Assembly (NCBI GenBank): GCA_900550965.1
Contig: URUC01000003.1
Coordinates: 1 to 41,578 of the forward strand
Direction of reading: 5' to 3'
Source of the DNA: an uncultured Collinsella sp.
GTDB taxonomy: Bacteria > Actinomycetota > Coriobacteriia > Coriobacteriales > Coriobacteriaceae
Length of the DNA stretch: 41,578 nucleotides
Shown: positions 6,868 through 14,529 of the stretch, one piece after another
Numbering within the stretch: the first letter of the stretch is position 1
Layout: each line of letters begins with the position of its first letter
The notes under the pieces: model-generated
Database searches by the model: none
What the model was told of the DNA's origin: nothing
The model's input: the letters and a program-made list of their open reading frames with translations, nothing else
Translations under genes and position numbers: made by a program

Positions 6868-8205
6868 ATGAACCAGCAGAACATCGATTACGTACTCCGC
6901 TCCGTAGAGCAGCGTGACATCCGCTTTGTGCGTCTGTGGTTTGTCGACATTCTCGGCCGCCTCAAGAACTTTGCCATTAGCCCCGAGGACCTCGAGGTCG
7001 CTTTTGAGGAGGGCATTGGCTTTGACGGCTCGGCCATCGAGGGCTTTGCCACGCCCGAGGAAGCCGACATGCTGGCGTTCCCCGATGCCTCGACCTTCCA
7101 GATTCTGCCGTGGCGCCCGAGCCACAACGGCGTCGCCCGCGTGTTCTGCGACGTGTGCACTCCCGATCGCAAGCCCTTCGCCGGCGATCCGCGCGATGCG
7201 TTGCGTCGCATGTTCCGCAAGGCCGAGAAAGCCGGCTATCTGCTCAACGTGGGCGCCGAGCTGGAGTATTACTACTTCCCCGACGAGCACACGCCCGAGC
7301 CGCTCGACAACGTGGGCTACTTCGATCTTTCGGTGAGCGACGCCGCGCGCGACCTGCGCCGCAACACGGTTCTCACGCTCGAGAAGATGTCCGTGCCCGT
7401 GGAGTACACCTTCCACGCCGCCGGTCGCTCACAGCACGGCATGAGCCTGCGCCACGCCGAGGCCCTGAGCATGTCCGACGCCATTACCACGGCCAAGCTC
7501 ATCATTAAGCAGCAGGCTTACGAGAGCGGCTGCCACGCCTCCTTTATGCCCAAGCCGTTGGCGGGCGAGGACGGCAGCGCCATGTTTTTGCATCAGTCGC
7601 TGTTCGACCACGACGGCAACAACGTCTTTTGGGGCGAGGACGACGAGAAGTACCACCTCTCCGATATCGCCAAACACTACATGGCCGGCATCCTGGCGCA
7701 CGCGCGCGAGATCAGTGCTATCACCAACCCCACCGTCAATTCGTACAAGCGCATCACCACGGGCGGCGACTCCGTGCCGCAGTACGCCACGTGGGGCCTG
7801 CGCAACCGCGCAAGTATGATCCGCATCCCGGTCTACAAGCCCGGCAAGCAGCTTTCCACGCGCATCGAGCTTCGCAGCCCCGATCCCATGGCAAACCCGT
7901 ACCTGGTCAACGCCGTCACGCTGGCGGCCGGGCTTGACGGCATCGAGCGCAAGCTGGAGCTCCCGCCCGAGGCCACGGCCGAGACGCTCAAGCTCACCGG
8001 CCGTCAGATGCTCGAGGCCGGTTACACGCCGCTGCCGCGCTCGCTTAAAGAGGCGCTCGACGTGTTTGAGGACTCGCAGTTTATGAAGGATGCCCTCGGC
8101 GAGCACATCCACAGCTTCTTCCTCAAAAAGAAGCGCGACGAGTGGCATAAGTTTGAGTCTACGATCACCGAGTGGGAGATCAAGCACTACCTGGCGAACT
8201 CCTAA
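6868..8205 (+). CDS. glnA: Glutamine synthetase, type I
   Basis: 445 residues from ATG 6868, with GAAAGGGGAG upstream. It makes glutamine from glutamate and ammonia with ATP. Family landmarks: VRLWFVDILGRLKNF near the N-terminus, DGSAIEGF, the ELEYYYF active-site strand (about residues 131-137), HAAGRSQHGMS, then NPTVNSYKRI and LRNRASMIRIP. The length and the C-terminal region lack the NLYDLPPEE loop carrying the tyrosine that is adenylylated in the beta type; here the site reads KLELPPEATAETL. That makes it a GSI-alpha-like enzyme, expected to be controlled by feedback and transcription rather than by adenylylation. The next gene is a GlnR-like regulator. Confidence 0.96.
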   Translation: MNQQNIDYVLRSVEQRDIRFVRLWFVDILGRLKNFAISPEDLEVAFEEGIGFDGSAIEGFATPEEADMLAFPDASTFQILPWRPSHNGVARVFCDVCTPDRKPFAGDPRDALRRMFRKAEKAGYLLNVGAELEYYYFPDEHTPEPLDNVGYFDLSVSDAARDLRRNTVLTLEKMSVPVEYTFHAAGRSQHGMSLRHAEALSMSDAITTAKLIIKQQAYESGCHASFMPKPLAGEDGSAMFLHQSLFDHDGNNVFWGEDDEKYHLSDIAKHYMAGILAHAREISAITNPTVNSYKRITTGGDSVPQYATWGLRNRASMIRIPVYKPGKQLSTRIELRSPDPMANPYLVNAVTLAAGLDGIERKLELPPEATAETLKLTGRQMLEAGYTPLPRSLKEALDVFEDSQFMKDALGEHIHSFFLKKKRDEWHKFESTITEWEIKHYLANS

Positions 8206-8255
8206 TCGCGCTGGCTTGTTCCAGTACGATTGAGCTCATTTCTTTGGAGGCCGAT

Positions 8256-8918
8256 ATGTCCGAAAAGAGTGCCCTGTTCATGGCGCGCACGACGCGCTTC
8301 CACGAGTTTGCCCGCAGCTTGACGACCACCCTGGGTGTCGAGGTGAGCCTGGCAACCCCCGATTCGCCGACTGCGGCGCACGACTTTGACCTGCTGATTC
8401 TCGATTCCGATGGCATCCGCAGCGATCGCATCGATCAGATCGCCAAGTGGCTTGACGATCGCGGCGGCGTTCCCATGCTGGTGATCGTCGACGACGAGGC
8501 GCTCGGTACCCTGCGTCTGCCGAACCACGCGCATGCCGACTTTGTGTGCCCCACGGCGACGCCCAACGAGCTCAAGGCTCGCGCGCAGCGCCTGATGGGC
8601 GAGGAGGAGACCGTCACCGCCGACGATGTGCTCAATATCGATAACCTCGAGATCAACCTGGCCACCTACCAGGTGACGCTCGACGATGAGCCCATCGACC
8701 TGACGCTGATGGAGTACTCGCTGCTGAGCTTTTTGGCGACGCACCCCAACCGTGCCTACAGCCGCGAAGTGCTGCTGCACCGCGTGTGGGGCTTTGAGTA
8801 CTGCGGCGGTACGCGCACCGTCGACGTGCATATCCGACGCATCCGCTCCAAGGTGGGCCCGCAGATCGCGGCACACATCACCACCGTCCGCGGCGTGGGC
8901 TATCTGTTTAAGGACTAG
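8256..8918 (+). CDS. OmpR-type winged-helix regulator with atypical receiver domain, GlnR-like
   Basis: 220 residues from ATG 8256, with TTTGGAGG before it. The C-terminal part (about 125-220) is a clear OmpR/PhoB DNA-binding domain: LTLMEYSLLSFLATHPNRAYSREVLLHRVWG and TRTVDVHIRRIRSKVG ending RGVGYLF. The N-terminal part has a receiver-like fold (FDLLILDSDG, D50/D52) but lacks the usual paired acids at the start of the domain, so phospho-acceptance is doubtful. Atypical orphan receivers of this kind are typical of actinobacterial GlnR. The position 50 bases after glnA, a GlnR-like box ahead of glnA and the absence of a partner kinase all fit a nitrogen regulator, but identity as GlnR is inferred. 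Confidence 0.85.
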   Translation: MSEKSALFMARTTRFHEFARSLTTTLGVEVSLATPDSPTAAHDFDLLILDSDGIRSDRIDQIAKWLDDRGGVPMLVIVDDEALGTLRLPNHAHADFVCPTATPNELKARAQRLMGEEETVTADDVLNIDNLEINLATYQVTLDDEPIDLTLMEYSLLSFLATHPNRAYSREVLLHRVWGFEYCGGTRTVDVHIRRIRSKVGPQIAAHITTVRGVGYLFKD

Positions 8919-8939
8919 GGATAACCAGAAGACGATACA

Positions 8940-8969
8940 GGGCACCGGAGTTTTTCGGTGCCCTTTTCT
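8940..8969 (+). terminator. Intrinsic terminator of the glnA-regulator transcript
   Basis: GGGCACCG (8940-8947) pairs with CGGTGCCC (8956-8963), followed by TTTTCTC; it lies 21 bases past the stop. Confidence 0.9.
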
Positions 8970-9071
8970 CGCTTGTGGCAAGAATCATACCTTTTACCGA
9001 CTGAAAGTGCGTCAGTAAAAACAATATCAAGCGTATAGCACTATCTGGCGAATAACATTTAGTTACTTGCC

Positions 9072-9390
9072 ATGGATTTGTATAAATGGGATTACGTTGT
9101 TGATGCGAGCAAAACGATTTCGGGAATGATAACGCCAACGCAGGCGAAAGTTATCAAAGAGGCGAAAACCTACGCATGCGCGTTTCGGCAATGTTTTCTC
9201 CGGGGGGCTCCGGTCAAATGGCAGCGGGCACGCAATGGCAGTTGTGGGCTATGTGGCAATGTATAACACATACTCAAATGCCAAGAAGTACCTGCTTGTG
9301 GTTTGGAATGGATAGACAAACCGGCTGCAGTTTCTTCCATATGACGTATCAATTTACACGGCTCACGACGGAACATATTGCAAGGGGTGA
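9072..9390 (+). pseudogene. Decayed C-terminal remnant of a C39-like cysteine peptidase gene
   Basis: Two frames together spell the end of a papain-fold peptidase like the intact one at 14530-15702. Frame one from 9072 gives LYKWDYVVDAS to about EAKTYA near 9176; the next frame (+1) continues GHAMAVVGY (His region near 9230-9256), then YLLVVWNG. An in-frame TAG at 9313-9315 stands where the family has Trp in the WNGW or DGWN turn, after which LQFLPYDVSIYTAHDG runs to a TGA at 9388-9390. The intact relative has SGHTVTVTGY and VFDGWN in the same order. So the remnant shows 5' loss, one frameshift and one nonsense change. Recoding is unlikely because there is no upstream start or catalytic Cys region. 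Confidence 0.7.
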
Positions 9391-9392
9391 TT

Positions 9393-9755
9393 GTGCTCGT
9401 GAACGGCGACAAGTTCATTCGAAGGGCAATACCCCTATTGGTTCTTTTCCTTGCCTTGGTCGCTGCAGTGAGTTTGTCCCTGCTAGGGGCGACTAATGGG
9501 GGAGAAAACGACACGGTTGTTGCGATCGAAGTTCGCACTCTATCGGATGTTCATAACGGGCAATTTGAGGCGTTGATGCCAAGTGGTTGCCATAAAAAGA
9601 TCGATATGCGCCGCAAGTCAAGTTCCGGATATGTTGCAGGGTTGAAGGCAGGTGAAAAATGGATTCTAGTTTTTGTGGAAGATAAGGAACTTGACGGGAC
9701 TGTTCTATATCCCCATTCAGCCGAGAAAGCCAAATCAAGCAGACCAGGGGAATGA
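9393..9755 (+). CDS. Small membrane-anchored or secreted protein of unknown function
   Basis: 120 residues from GTG 9393, chosen because AAGGGG (9382-9387) lies five bases upstream; GTG 9399 and TTG 9378 are alternatives. Residues 7-30 (IRRAIPLLVLFLALVAAV) are a signal anchor or uncleaved signal peptide, and the remaining 90 residues look like an exported beta-rich domain. No family is recognised. It begins three bases after the peptidase remnant, in the same arrangement as the lipoprotein gene that follows the intact peptidase at 14530-15702, so it is probably the surviving partner of a broken pair. Confidence 0.55.
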   Translation: MLVNGDKFIRRAIPLLVLFLALVAAVSLSLLGATNGGENDTVVAIEVRTLSDVHNGQFEALMPSGCHKKIDMRRKSSSGYVAGLKAGEKWILVFVEDKELDGTVLYPHSAEKAKSSRPGE

Positions 9756-9758
9756 AGA

Positions 9759-9992
9759 ATGATTGATGGAAAACAGTTCTTAGGCCTGATGGCAGGAGCT
9801 CCCATTTTGATGCGAGCTGGGATGGCGGAAGCCTTGGAGCTGCCGGACGCTCGGAAGCGATTGGCGCTCGTGGTTGGCGCGGTGGTCAGAGATGAAAATG
9901 GCAATGAAAAAACGCGAACAAGAAGCAGAGAGACTATTTTCACGCCAGAGAGCGAAGCCGTGGGTTTTGCTATCGACTGTTATATCGAATAG
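9759..9992 (+). CDS. Small hypothetical protein
   Basis: 77 residues from ATG 9759, three bases after the previous stop, with AGGGG about eight bases upstream. The sequence is soluble-looking, with an N-terminal hydrophobic-helical half (LGLMAGAPILMRAGMAEALELP), a VVGAVVRDENGNEKTRTRS strand pair and an acidic end. No domain is recognised. Close spacing suggests co-transcription with the preceding gene; whether it is functional or part of the decayed locus is open. Confidence 0.5.
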   Translation: MIDGKQFLGLMAGAPILMRAGMAEALELPDARKRLALVVGAVVRDENGNEKTRTRSRETIFTPESEAVGFAIDCYIE

Positions 9993-10111
9993 ACATGACG
10001 GCATAAAACGAATTGGCCTATAAGCATGTCATTACTTAAGCAAAGCTGAAATCTTGGCATCTAGTGCTCGGGACTGCCCAGCTTGGGGTACAACTCAACG
10101 TGAACAATGAT

Positions 10112-10142
10112 GGCCCGCCACATGTTTGGCGGGCCTTTGGTT
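10112..10142 (+). terminator. Intrinsic terminator ahead of htrA
   Basis: GGCCCGCC (10112-10119) pairs with GGCGGGCC (10128-10135), followed by TTTGGTTATTT. It closes the small-gene unit and lies just before the ribosome site of the next gene, so the htrA promoter would have to lie within or upstream of it. Confidence 0.65.
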
Positions 10143-10164
10143 ATTTGACGAAAGGATCGCAGCT

Positions 10165-11625
10165 ATGAGCGAGAACGATTCCCAGCGTCCCCAGGATGCG
10201 GGCAACGCCGGCGAGACCCAACAGCAGCCGCGTGTGCAGGTAGAGTCGACGCCTGCCGACAGCAACATTCCCTACGTGCAGGCCTACGACACGCAGACCG
10301 GAAAGCCGCTGGGCAGCCAGCAGGTTGTAAACAAGCACACAGTGGTCAAGACTAAGACCAAAAAGCTGCCGATCTTTATTACGGCACTCGCCGGCTGTGC
10401 CTGCGGCGCCCTGCTGGTCATTGCGCTCATTATGAGTGGCACGCTCAACATTGGCGGCGGAAAGAATGCCGTGACGGCGGGTGCTTCGGGTTCATCGACG
10501 CAAAAGATTACGATTGATTCCGAGGACACCACGCTGGCCGAGGCCGTTTCTGCCAAGGCGTTGCCCTCCGTGGTTTCCATTACCGCCACTTCGAGCGGCA
10601 GCCAGAATGGCTCGCTTTCGCAGTCTGCCGACGAGTCGGACAGCTCGGGCAGCGTCGGCTCGGGCGTGGTGCTCGATACCGAGGGCCACATCCTCACCAA
10701 CAACCACGTGGTCGATGGCTATGACCAGTACGTGGTGACCATGGATGACGGCACCACCTACGAGGCCGAGTTCGTGGGCAACGACGCTTCGAGCGACCTG
10801 GCCGTCATCAAGCTCAAGGACGCAGACGCCTCCAAGCTCACGCCGATTGAGATCGGTGATTCCTCCAAGCTCAACGTGGGCGAGTGGGTTATGGCGATCG
10901 GCTCGCCGTTCGGAAACGAGCAGTCTGTCTCCACGGGTATCGTCTCGGCGCTCTATCGCTCCACGGCCATGAGCTCTGCCAACGGTAACACCATCTATGC
11001 CAACATGATCCAGACCGATGCCGCCATCAACCCGGGCAACTCCGGCGGCGCGCTCGTTAACGATAACGGCGAGCTTGTGGGTATCAACTCGCTCATCGAG
11101 AGCTACTCGGGCTCCAGCTCGGGCGTGGGCTTTGCCATTCCGGTCAACTATGCCAAGAACATTGCCGACCAGATTATCGACGGCAAGACGCCGGTGCATC
11201 CGTACATGGGCGCTACGCTTTCGAGCGTCAACGCGCTCAACGCCCGCACCAACAAGCTGAGCACCGATAGCGGCGCGTATGTGGCGAGCGTCGTTGAGGA
11301 TGGTCCTGCTGCCAAGGCCGGCATTCAGGAGGGCGATGTCATCACCAAGCTGGGCGACGACGAGATCACGAGCGCCGATGGCCTGATCATCGCACTGCGC
11401 AGCCACGAGGTGGGCGAGAAGGTTGAGATTACGCTTATGCGCGGCAAGGAAGAGAAGAAGGTCACCGTCGAGCTGGGCTCCGATGAAGAGTTGCAGAGTC
11501 AGCAGCAGGACGACAGCTCGACCGACACTGGCAACGGCGGTATTACCGACGAGCAGCTGCGCCAGTACCTGGAGGAGCTGCTCGGCCAGCAAGGCCAGGG
11601 GCAAGGCCACGGCCAGGGCTACTAA
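10165..11625 (+). CDS. HtrA/DegP-like serine protease, membrane-anchored, with PDZ domain
   Basis: 486 residues from ATG 10165, with GAAAGGATCG upstream. A polar cytoplasmic N-terminus of about 67 residues is followed by one membrane helix (about 69-92), a Ser-rich linker and the S1C protease domain. The catalytic triad is visible: H181 in TNNHVVDG, D211 in SSDLAVIKL and S293 in GNSGGAL. A PDZ domain follows (about 375-460: GAYVASVVEDGPAAKAGIQEGDVITKLG). The tail is Gln/Gly-rich (GQGQGHGQGY). Such proteases handle misfolded proteins at the outer face of the membrane. The gene is monocistronic, with its own terminator. Confidence 0.94.
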   Translation: MSENDSQRPQDAGNAGETQQQPRVQVESTPADSNIPYVQAYDTQTGKPLGSQQVVNKHTVVKTKTKKLPIFITALAGCACGALLVIALIMSGTLNIGGGKNAVTAGASGSSTQKITIDSEDTTLAEAVSAKALPSVVSITATSSGSQNGSLSQSADESDSSGSVGSGVVLDTEGHILTNNHVVDGYDQYVVTMDDGTTYEAEFVGNDASSDLAVIKLKDADASKLTPIEIGDSSKLNVGEWVMAIGSPFGNEQSVSTGIVSALYRSTAMSSANGNTIYANMIQTDAAINPGNSGGALVNDNGELVGINSLIESYSGSSSGVGFAIPVNYAKNIADQIIDGKTPVHPYMGATLSSVNALNARTNKLSTDSGAYVASVVEDGPAAKAGIQEGDVITKLGDDEITSADGLIIALRSHEVGEKVEITLMRGKEEKKVTVELGSDEELQSQQQDDSSTDTGNGGITDEQLRQYLEELLGQQGQGQGHGQGY

Positions 11626-11655
11626 CGAGCCGTTTCGCACATATCGAGGCCAGGG

Positions 11656-11692
11656 GGGCTGTCCCATCAACGTGGGACAGCCCTTTTTTTCT
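11656..11692 (+). terminator. Intrinsic terminator of htrA
   Basis: GGGCTGTCCCA (11656-11666) pairs with TGGGACAGCCC (11673-11683) with a six-base loop, followed by seven T. Confidence 0.92.
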
Positions 11693-11696
11693 TATT

Positions 11697-11725
11697 GATC
11701 CGTTGGGGACGGAGGAGAACGGATC
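11697..11725. repeat. 29-bp palindrome-armed repeat with GGGGACGG core, copy 1
   Basis: Arms GATCCGTT and AACGGATC flank the core GGGGACGGAGG. The same 29-bp unit occurs in inverted orientation at 20083-20111, differing at two positions. Confidence 0.75.
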
Positions 11726-11873
11726 ATTTAGAGCTGATAAGAGCATGGTTTAATCGCGCGACCCACCCCAGTCTGGCGGCTGCCGATTCGGTGCGGTTTG
11801 AGACCGCTATTCGGCCCCGTTGCGACCGGTGGTACTCTAGTGTCCGTTTGAAATCGAGCGAAGGAGTACCGCT

Positions 11874-14102
11874 ATGGAGCAATCGAGCCTGTTTGGTGAC
11901 GGTGTGGATATCGATACCGAAGCGCCCGCGAGCGCGGATGCCGCCGCACTGACCGATGCTCGTGCCCAGGCGGCAGCGCGCGCGGCCGAGCTGCGCCACG
12001 AGCTCGATTACCACGCCTACCGTTACTACATGCTTGATGCGCCCGAGATCACGGACGCTATCTTCGACAAAATGCTCGTTGAGCTGCAGGAAATCGAGGC
12101 CACCTACCCCGACCTGGTGACGCCCGACAGTTATACCCAGCGCGTGGGCGGCTACGTGAGCGAGCAGTTTACGCCGGTCACGCACATGGCACGCATGTAT
12201 TCCATGGATGACGCCATGGACCTGGACGAGCTCGACGCTTGGCTCCAGCGCACCGAGGATGCGCTCGGTGCCGGTAGCGTTACCTATACCTGCGAGCTTA
12301 AGATCGACGGTCTGGGCGTGGCGCTTACCTACCAAAACGGCACCTTTGTGCGCGCCGCCACGCGCGGTGACGGCACAACGGGCGAGGACGTGTCGCTCAA
12401 CGTGCGTACCATCAAGGATGTGCCCATGCACCTGTCCGAGCCGGCGCTCGCCCACATGGGTGCCGACCGCGAGCGTACCATCGAAGTACGCGGCGAGGTC
12501 TATATGCCCAAAGGCAGCTTTGTTCGTCTGAATGAAGAGGCCGATGCCGAGGGCCGCGACCCCTTCGCCAACCCGCGCAACGCCGCCGCCGGATCGTTGC
12601 GCCAGAAGGATCCCAAGGTCACGGCGCGCCGCGACCTGGCCACCTTTACCTACGCCATTGCCGATACCGATCCGCTGCACGTCCACAGCCAGCGTGAGTT
12701 CCTCGACTGGCTGCGCAGCGCCGGTTTTAGCGTCAACCCCAACGTGGCCCGCTGCGCCACGCCGGCCGAGGTCCACGAGTTCTGTGCCCAGGCCCTCGAG
12801 CATCGCGGCGACTTGGACTACGACATCGACGGCGTGGTCGTAAAGGTCGACAGCTTCCAGCAGCAGCTCGACCTGGGCTTTACCGCTCGCGCACCGCGCT
12901 GGGCCATTGCCTTTAAGTTCCCGCCCGAGGAAAAGCAGACCGTCCTACGCGAAATTCGCATCCAGGTGGGCCGCACCGGTGTGCTCACGCCGGTCGCCGA
13001 GTTCGACCCGGTGACGGTTGCCGGCTCCACCATCGCGCGCGCCACGCTGCACAACATCGACGAGATCCGTCGTAAAAACGTGCGCGAGGGCGATACCATC
13101 ATTGTGCACAAGGCGGGCGACGTAATCCCCGAGGTCGTGGGCCCGGTGCTCGACAAACGCCCGGCCGATTCGGTCGACTGGCACATGCCCGAGGTTTGCC
13201 CCGTGTGCGGTAGCCCCGTGGTCCACGAGGACGGTGAGGTTGCCTACCGCTGCGTGTCCATCGACTGCCCCGCGCAGCTCAAGGAGCGCCTGCTCCACTG
13301 GGTGAGCCGTGGCTGCATGGACGTCGACGGCCTGGGTGACGAGATCGTCGACAAAATGATCGCCGCCGGCCTGATCCATGATGTCGCGGACTTCTACCAG
13401 CTCACGGTGGACGACATCGCCGGACTGGACACGGGCCGCACCTATGCCAGCTCCAACAGCAAAAAGGGCGTCAAGAAGGGCGACCCCATCCCGGTGGGAC
13501 TCAAGACGGCCGAGAAAATCATCGCCGAGCTCAACAAGTCCAAGAGCCAGCCACTCGGTCGCGTGCTGTTTGCCCTGGGCATCCGCCACGTGGGCAAGAG
13601 TGTGGGCGAGGTCATCGCCGAGCGATTTCTGTCGATTGACAAGCTCATCTTGGCGAGCGAAGAGGACATCGCCGAGTGCGAGGGCATCGGTCCCAAGATT
13701 GCGGCGAGCGTCAAGCAGTTCCTGGCCGTGCCCGAAAACCTTGCCGTGCTGGAGCGCCTGCGCCAGGCGGGCCTGTCGCTCGAGGTCGACTTGGGCGCCG
13801 CGCATGCACAAGCCGCAGCCGACGCGGGCGTGGCGGGCGAGCTCGCCGATGCACAACCGCTCGCGGGTCTGACCTTCGTGCTCACCGGCACGCTCGTCAA
13901 CCGCACGCGCGACGAGGCGGGCGCGGCGCTCAAGGTGCTCGGCGCCAGGGTTTCGGGCAGTGTTTCAAAGAAGACGAGCTATCTGGTCGCCGGCCCCAAA
14001 GCGGGCTCCAAGCTCACCAAGGCCGAGCAGCTGGGTGTGCCCGTGCTGGACGAGGCGGCACTTGAACAGATTTTGGCGACGGGTAGGGTCCCGGAGGCAT
14101 AA
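11874..14102 (+). CDS. ligA: NAD-dependent DNA ligase
   Basis: 742 residues from ATG 11874, with AAGGAG seven bases upstream. It seals nicks in replication and repair using NAD. Domains in order: the Ia domain (HELDYHAYRYYMLDAPEITDAIFD), the adenylation domain with the KIDG motif and nucleophile K143, an OB fold, the four-cysteine zinc site C442-C445-C460-C465, helix-hairpin-helix repeats (about 480-640, including CEGIGPKIAASV) and a C-terminal BRCT domain from about 660 (LAGLTFVLTGTL). Slightly longer than the usual 670 residues because of an N-terminal extension of about 30 residues and an Ala-rich linker before BRCT. It stands alone. Confidence 0.97.
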   Translation: MEQSSLFGDGVDIDTEAPASADAAALTDARAQAAARAAELRHELDYHAYRYYMLDAPEITDAIFDKMLVELQEIEATYPDLVTPDSYTQRVGGYVSEQFTPVTHMARMYSMDDAMDLDELDAWLQRTEDALGAGSVTYTCELKIDGLGVALTYQNGTFVRAATRGDGTTGEDVSLNVRTIKDVPMHLSEPALAHMGADRERTIEVRGEVYMPKGSFVRLNEEADAEGRDPFANPRNAAAGSLRQKDPKVTARRDLATFTYAIADTDPLHVHSQREFLDWLRSAGFSVNPNVARCATPAEVHEFCAQALEHRGDLDYDIDGVVVKVDSFQQQLDLGFTARAPRWAIAFKFPPEEKQTVLREIRIQVGRTGVLTPVAEFDPVTVAGSTIARATLHNIDEIRRKNVREGDTIIVHKAGDVIPEVVGPVLDKRPADSVDWHMPEVCPVCGSPVVHEDGEVAYRCVSIDCPAQLKERLLHWVSRGCMDVDGLGDEIVDKMIAAGLIHDVADFYQLTVDDIAGLDTGRTYASSNSKKGVKKGDPIPVGLKTAEKIIAELNKSKSQPLGRVLFALGIRHVGKSVGEVIAERFLSIDKLILASEEDIAECEGIGPKIAASVKQFLAVPENLAVLERLRQAGLSLEVDLGAAHAQAAADAGVAGELADAQPLAGLTFVLTGTLVNRTRDEAGAALKVLGARVSGSVSKKTSYLVAGPKAGSKLTKAEQLGVPVLDEAALEQILATGRVPEA

Positions 14103-14108
14103 TGATTT

Positions 14109-14142
14109 GTTGAGGAACTGCGCAGAGGCTCAGTTCCTCAAC
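14109..14142. terminator. 12-bp perfect hairpin between convergent ligA and lipoprotein gene
   Basis: GTTGAGGAACTG (14109-14120) pairs with CAGTTCCTCAAC (14131-14142). It has no real T run on either side, so a terminator role is likely from position but not textbook. It contains the stop codon of the minus-strand gene (14138-14140). Confidence 0.5.
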
Positions 14143-14524
14143 ATCTCCTTATAGTGTTTGCCTGTTCAATTTCGATATCGTTTCCCTCGTATGATCCAGA
14201 TGTGTCTACCGAGTCAAAGCGTGAGTAGGAAACTCTTGTCCCAACTTTGATTTGGGAAAGCTTGTCTTTGATTCGGCCAGATGAGGGGAATGTAATCCGG
14301 GTTTGCTTTCCAGCGTCGGTGTAGCGGGGACTGTTGTCTGTTTGGATTACGAGTTCCGTTCCCTCAATAGAATGAACGCTGCCGGCTCCAAAGACAAGGT
14401 AATCATCTCCTCCGCTATAGCGGGCTCTATCTGTGCATGAAGAAACGGATGCAAACATAGCGAAAATCACCAATATCGTAACCAGGGCAAAGGCCGTGGT
14501 GCCATAGCATTTTGATGGTGCCAT
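14138..14524 (-). CDS. Small putative lipoprotein, partner of the C39-like peptidase
   Basis: 128 residues from ATG 14522-14524; a TTG four codons upstream would overlap the preceding gene. The N-terminus has a hydrophobic stretch (TTAFALVTILVIFAMFA) ending in VSSC, a fair lipobox, so the mature protein may be lipid-anchored at the outer face of the membrane. The rest is beta-rich: VHSIEGTELVIQTD, then RITFPSSGRI and VGTRVSYSRFD, suggestive of a small OB- or SH3-like fold. It starts five bases after the peptidase stop codon and is surely co-transcribed. Function unknown; an inhibitor, anchor or activator of the peptidase is possible. Confidence 0.7.
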   Translation of the reverse strand: MAPSKCYGTTAFALVTILVIFAMFASVSSCTDRARYSGGDDYLVFGAGSVHSIEGTELVIQTDNSPRYTDAGKQTRITFPSSGRIKDKLSQIKVGTRVSYSRFDSVDTSGSYEGNDIEIEQANTIRRC

Positions 14525-14529
14525 CCGGT

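Noticed and set aside
9313..9315. TAG read as a recoded amino acid
   Set aside because: A frameshift and 5' loss in the same remnant make ordinary decay far more likely.
9176..9496. Separate 106-residue gene over the peptidase remnant
   Set aside because: The Trp/Cys/Met-rich sequence is the wrong frame; peptidase motifs lie in the other two frames.
10492..11670. 392-residue open frame antisense to htrA
   Set aside because: Low-complexity shadow of a gene with an intact protease triad.
11697..11725. Second terminator after htrA
   Set aside because: The arms are short, no T run follows, and it matches a repeat elsewhere; the true terminator is at 11656-11692.
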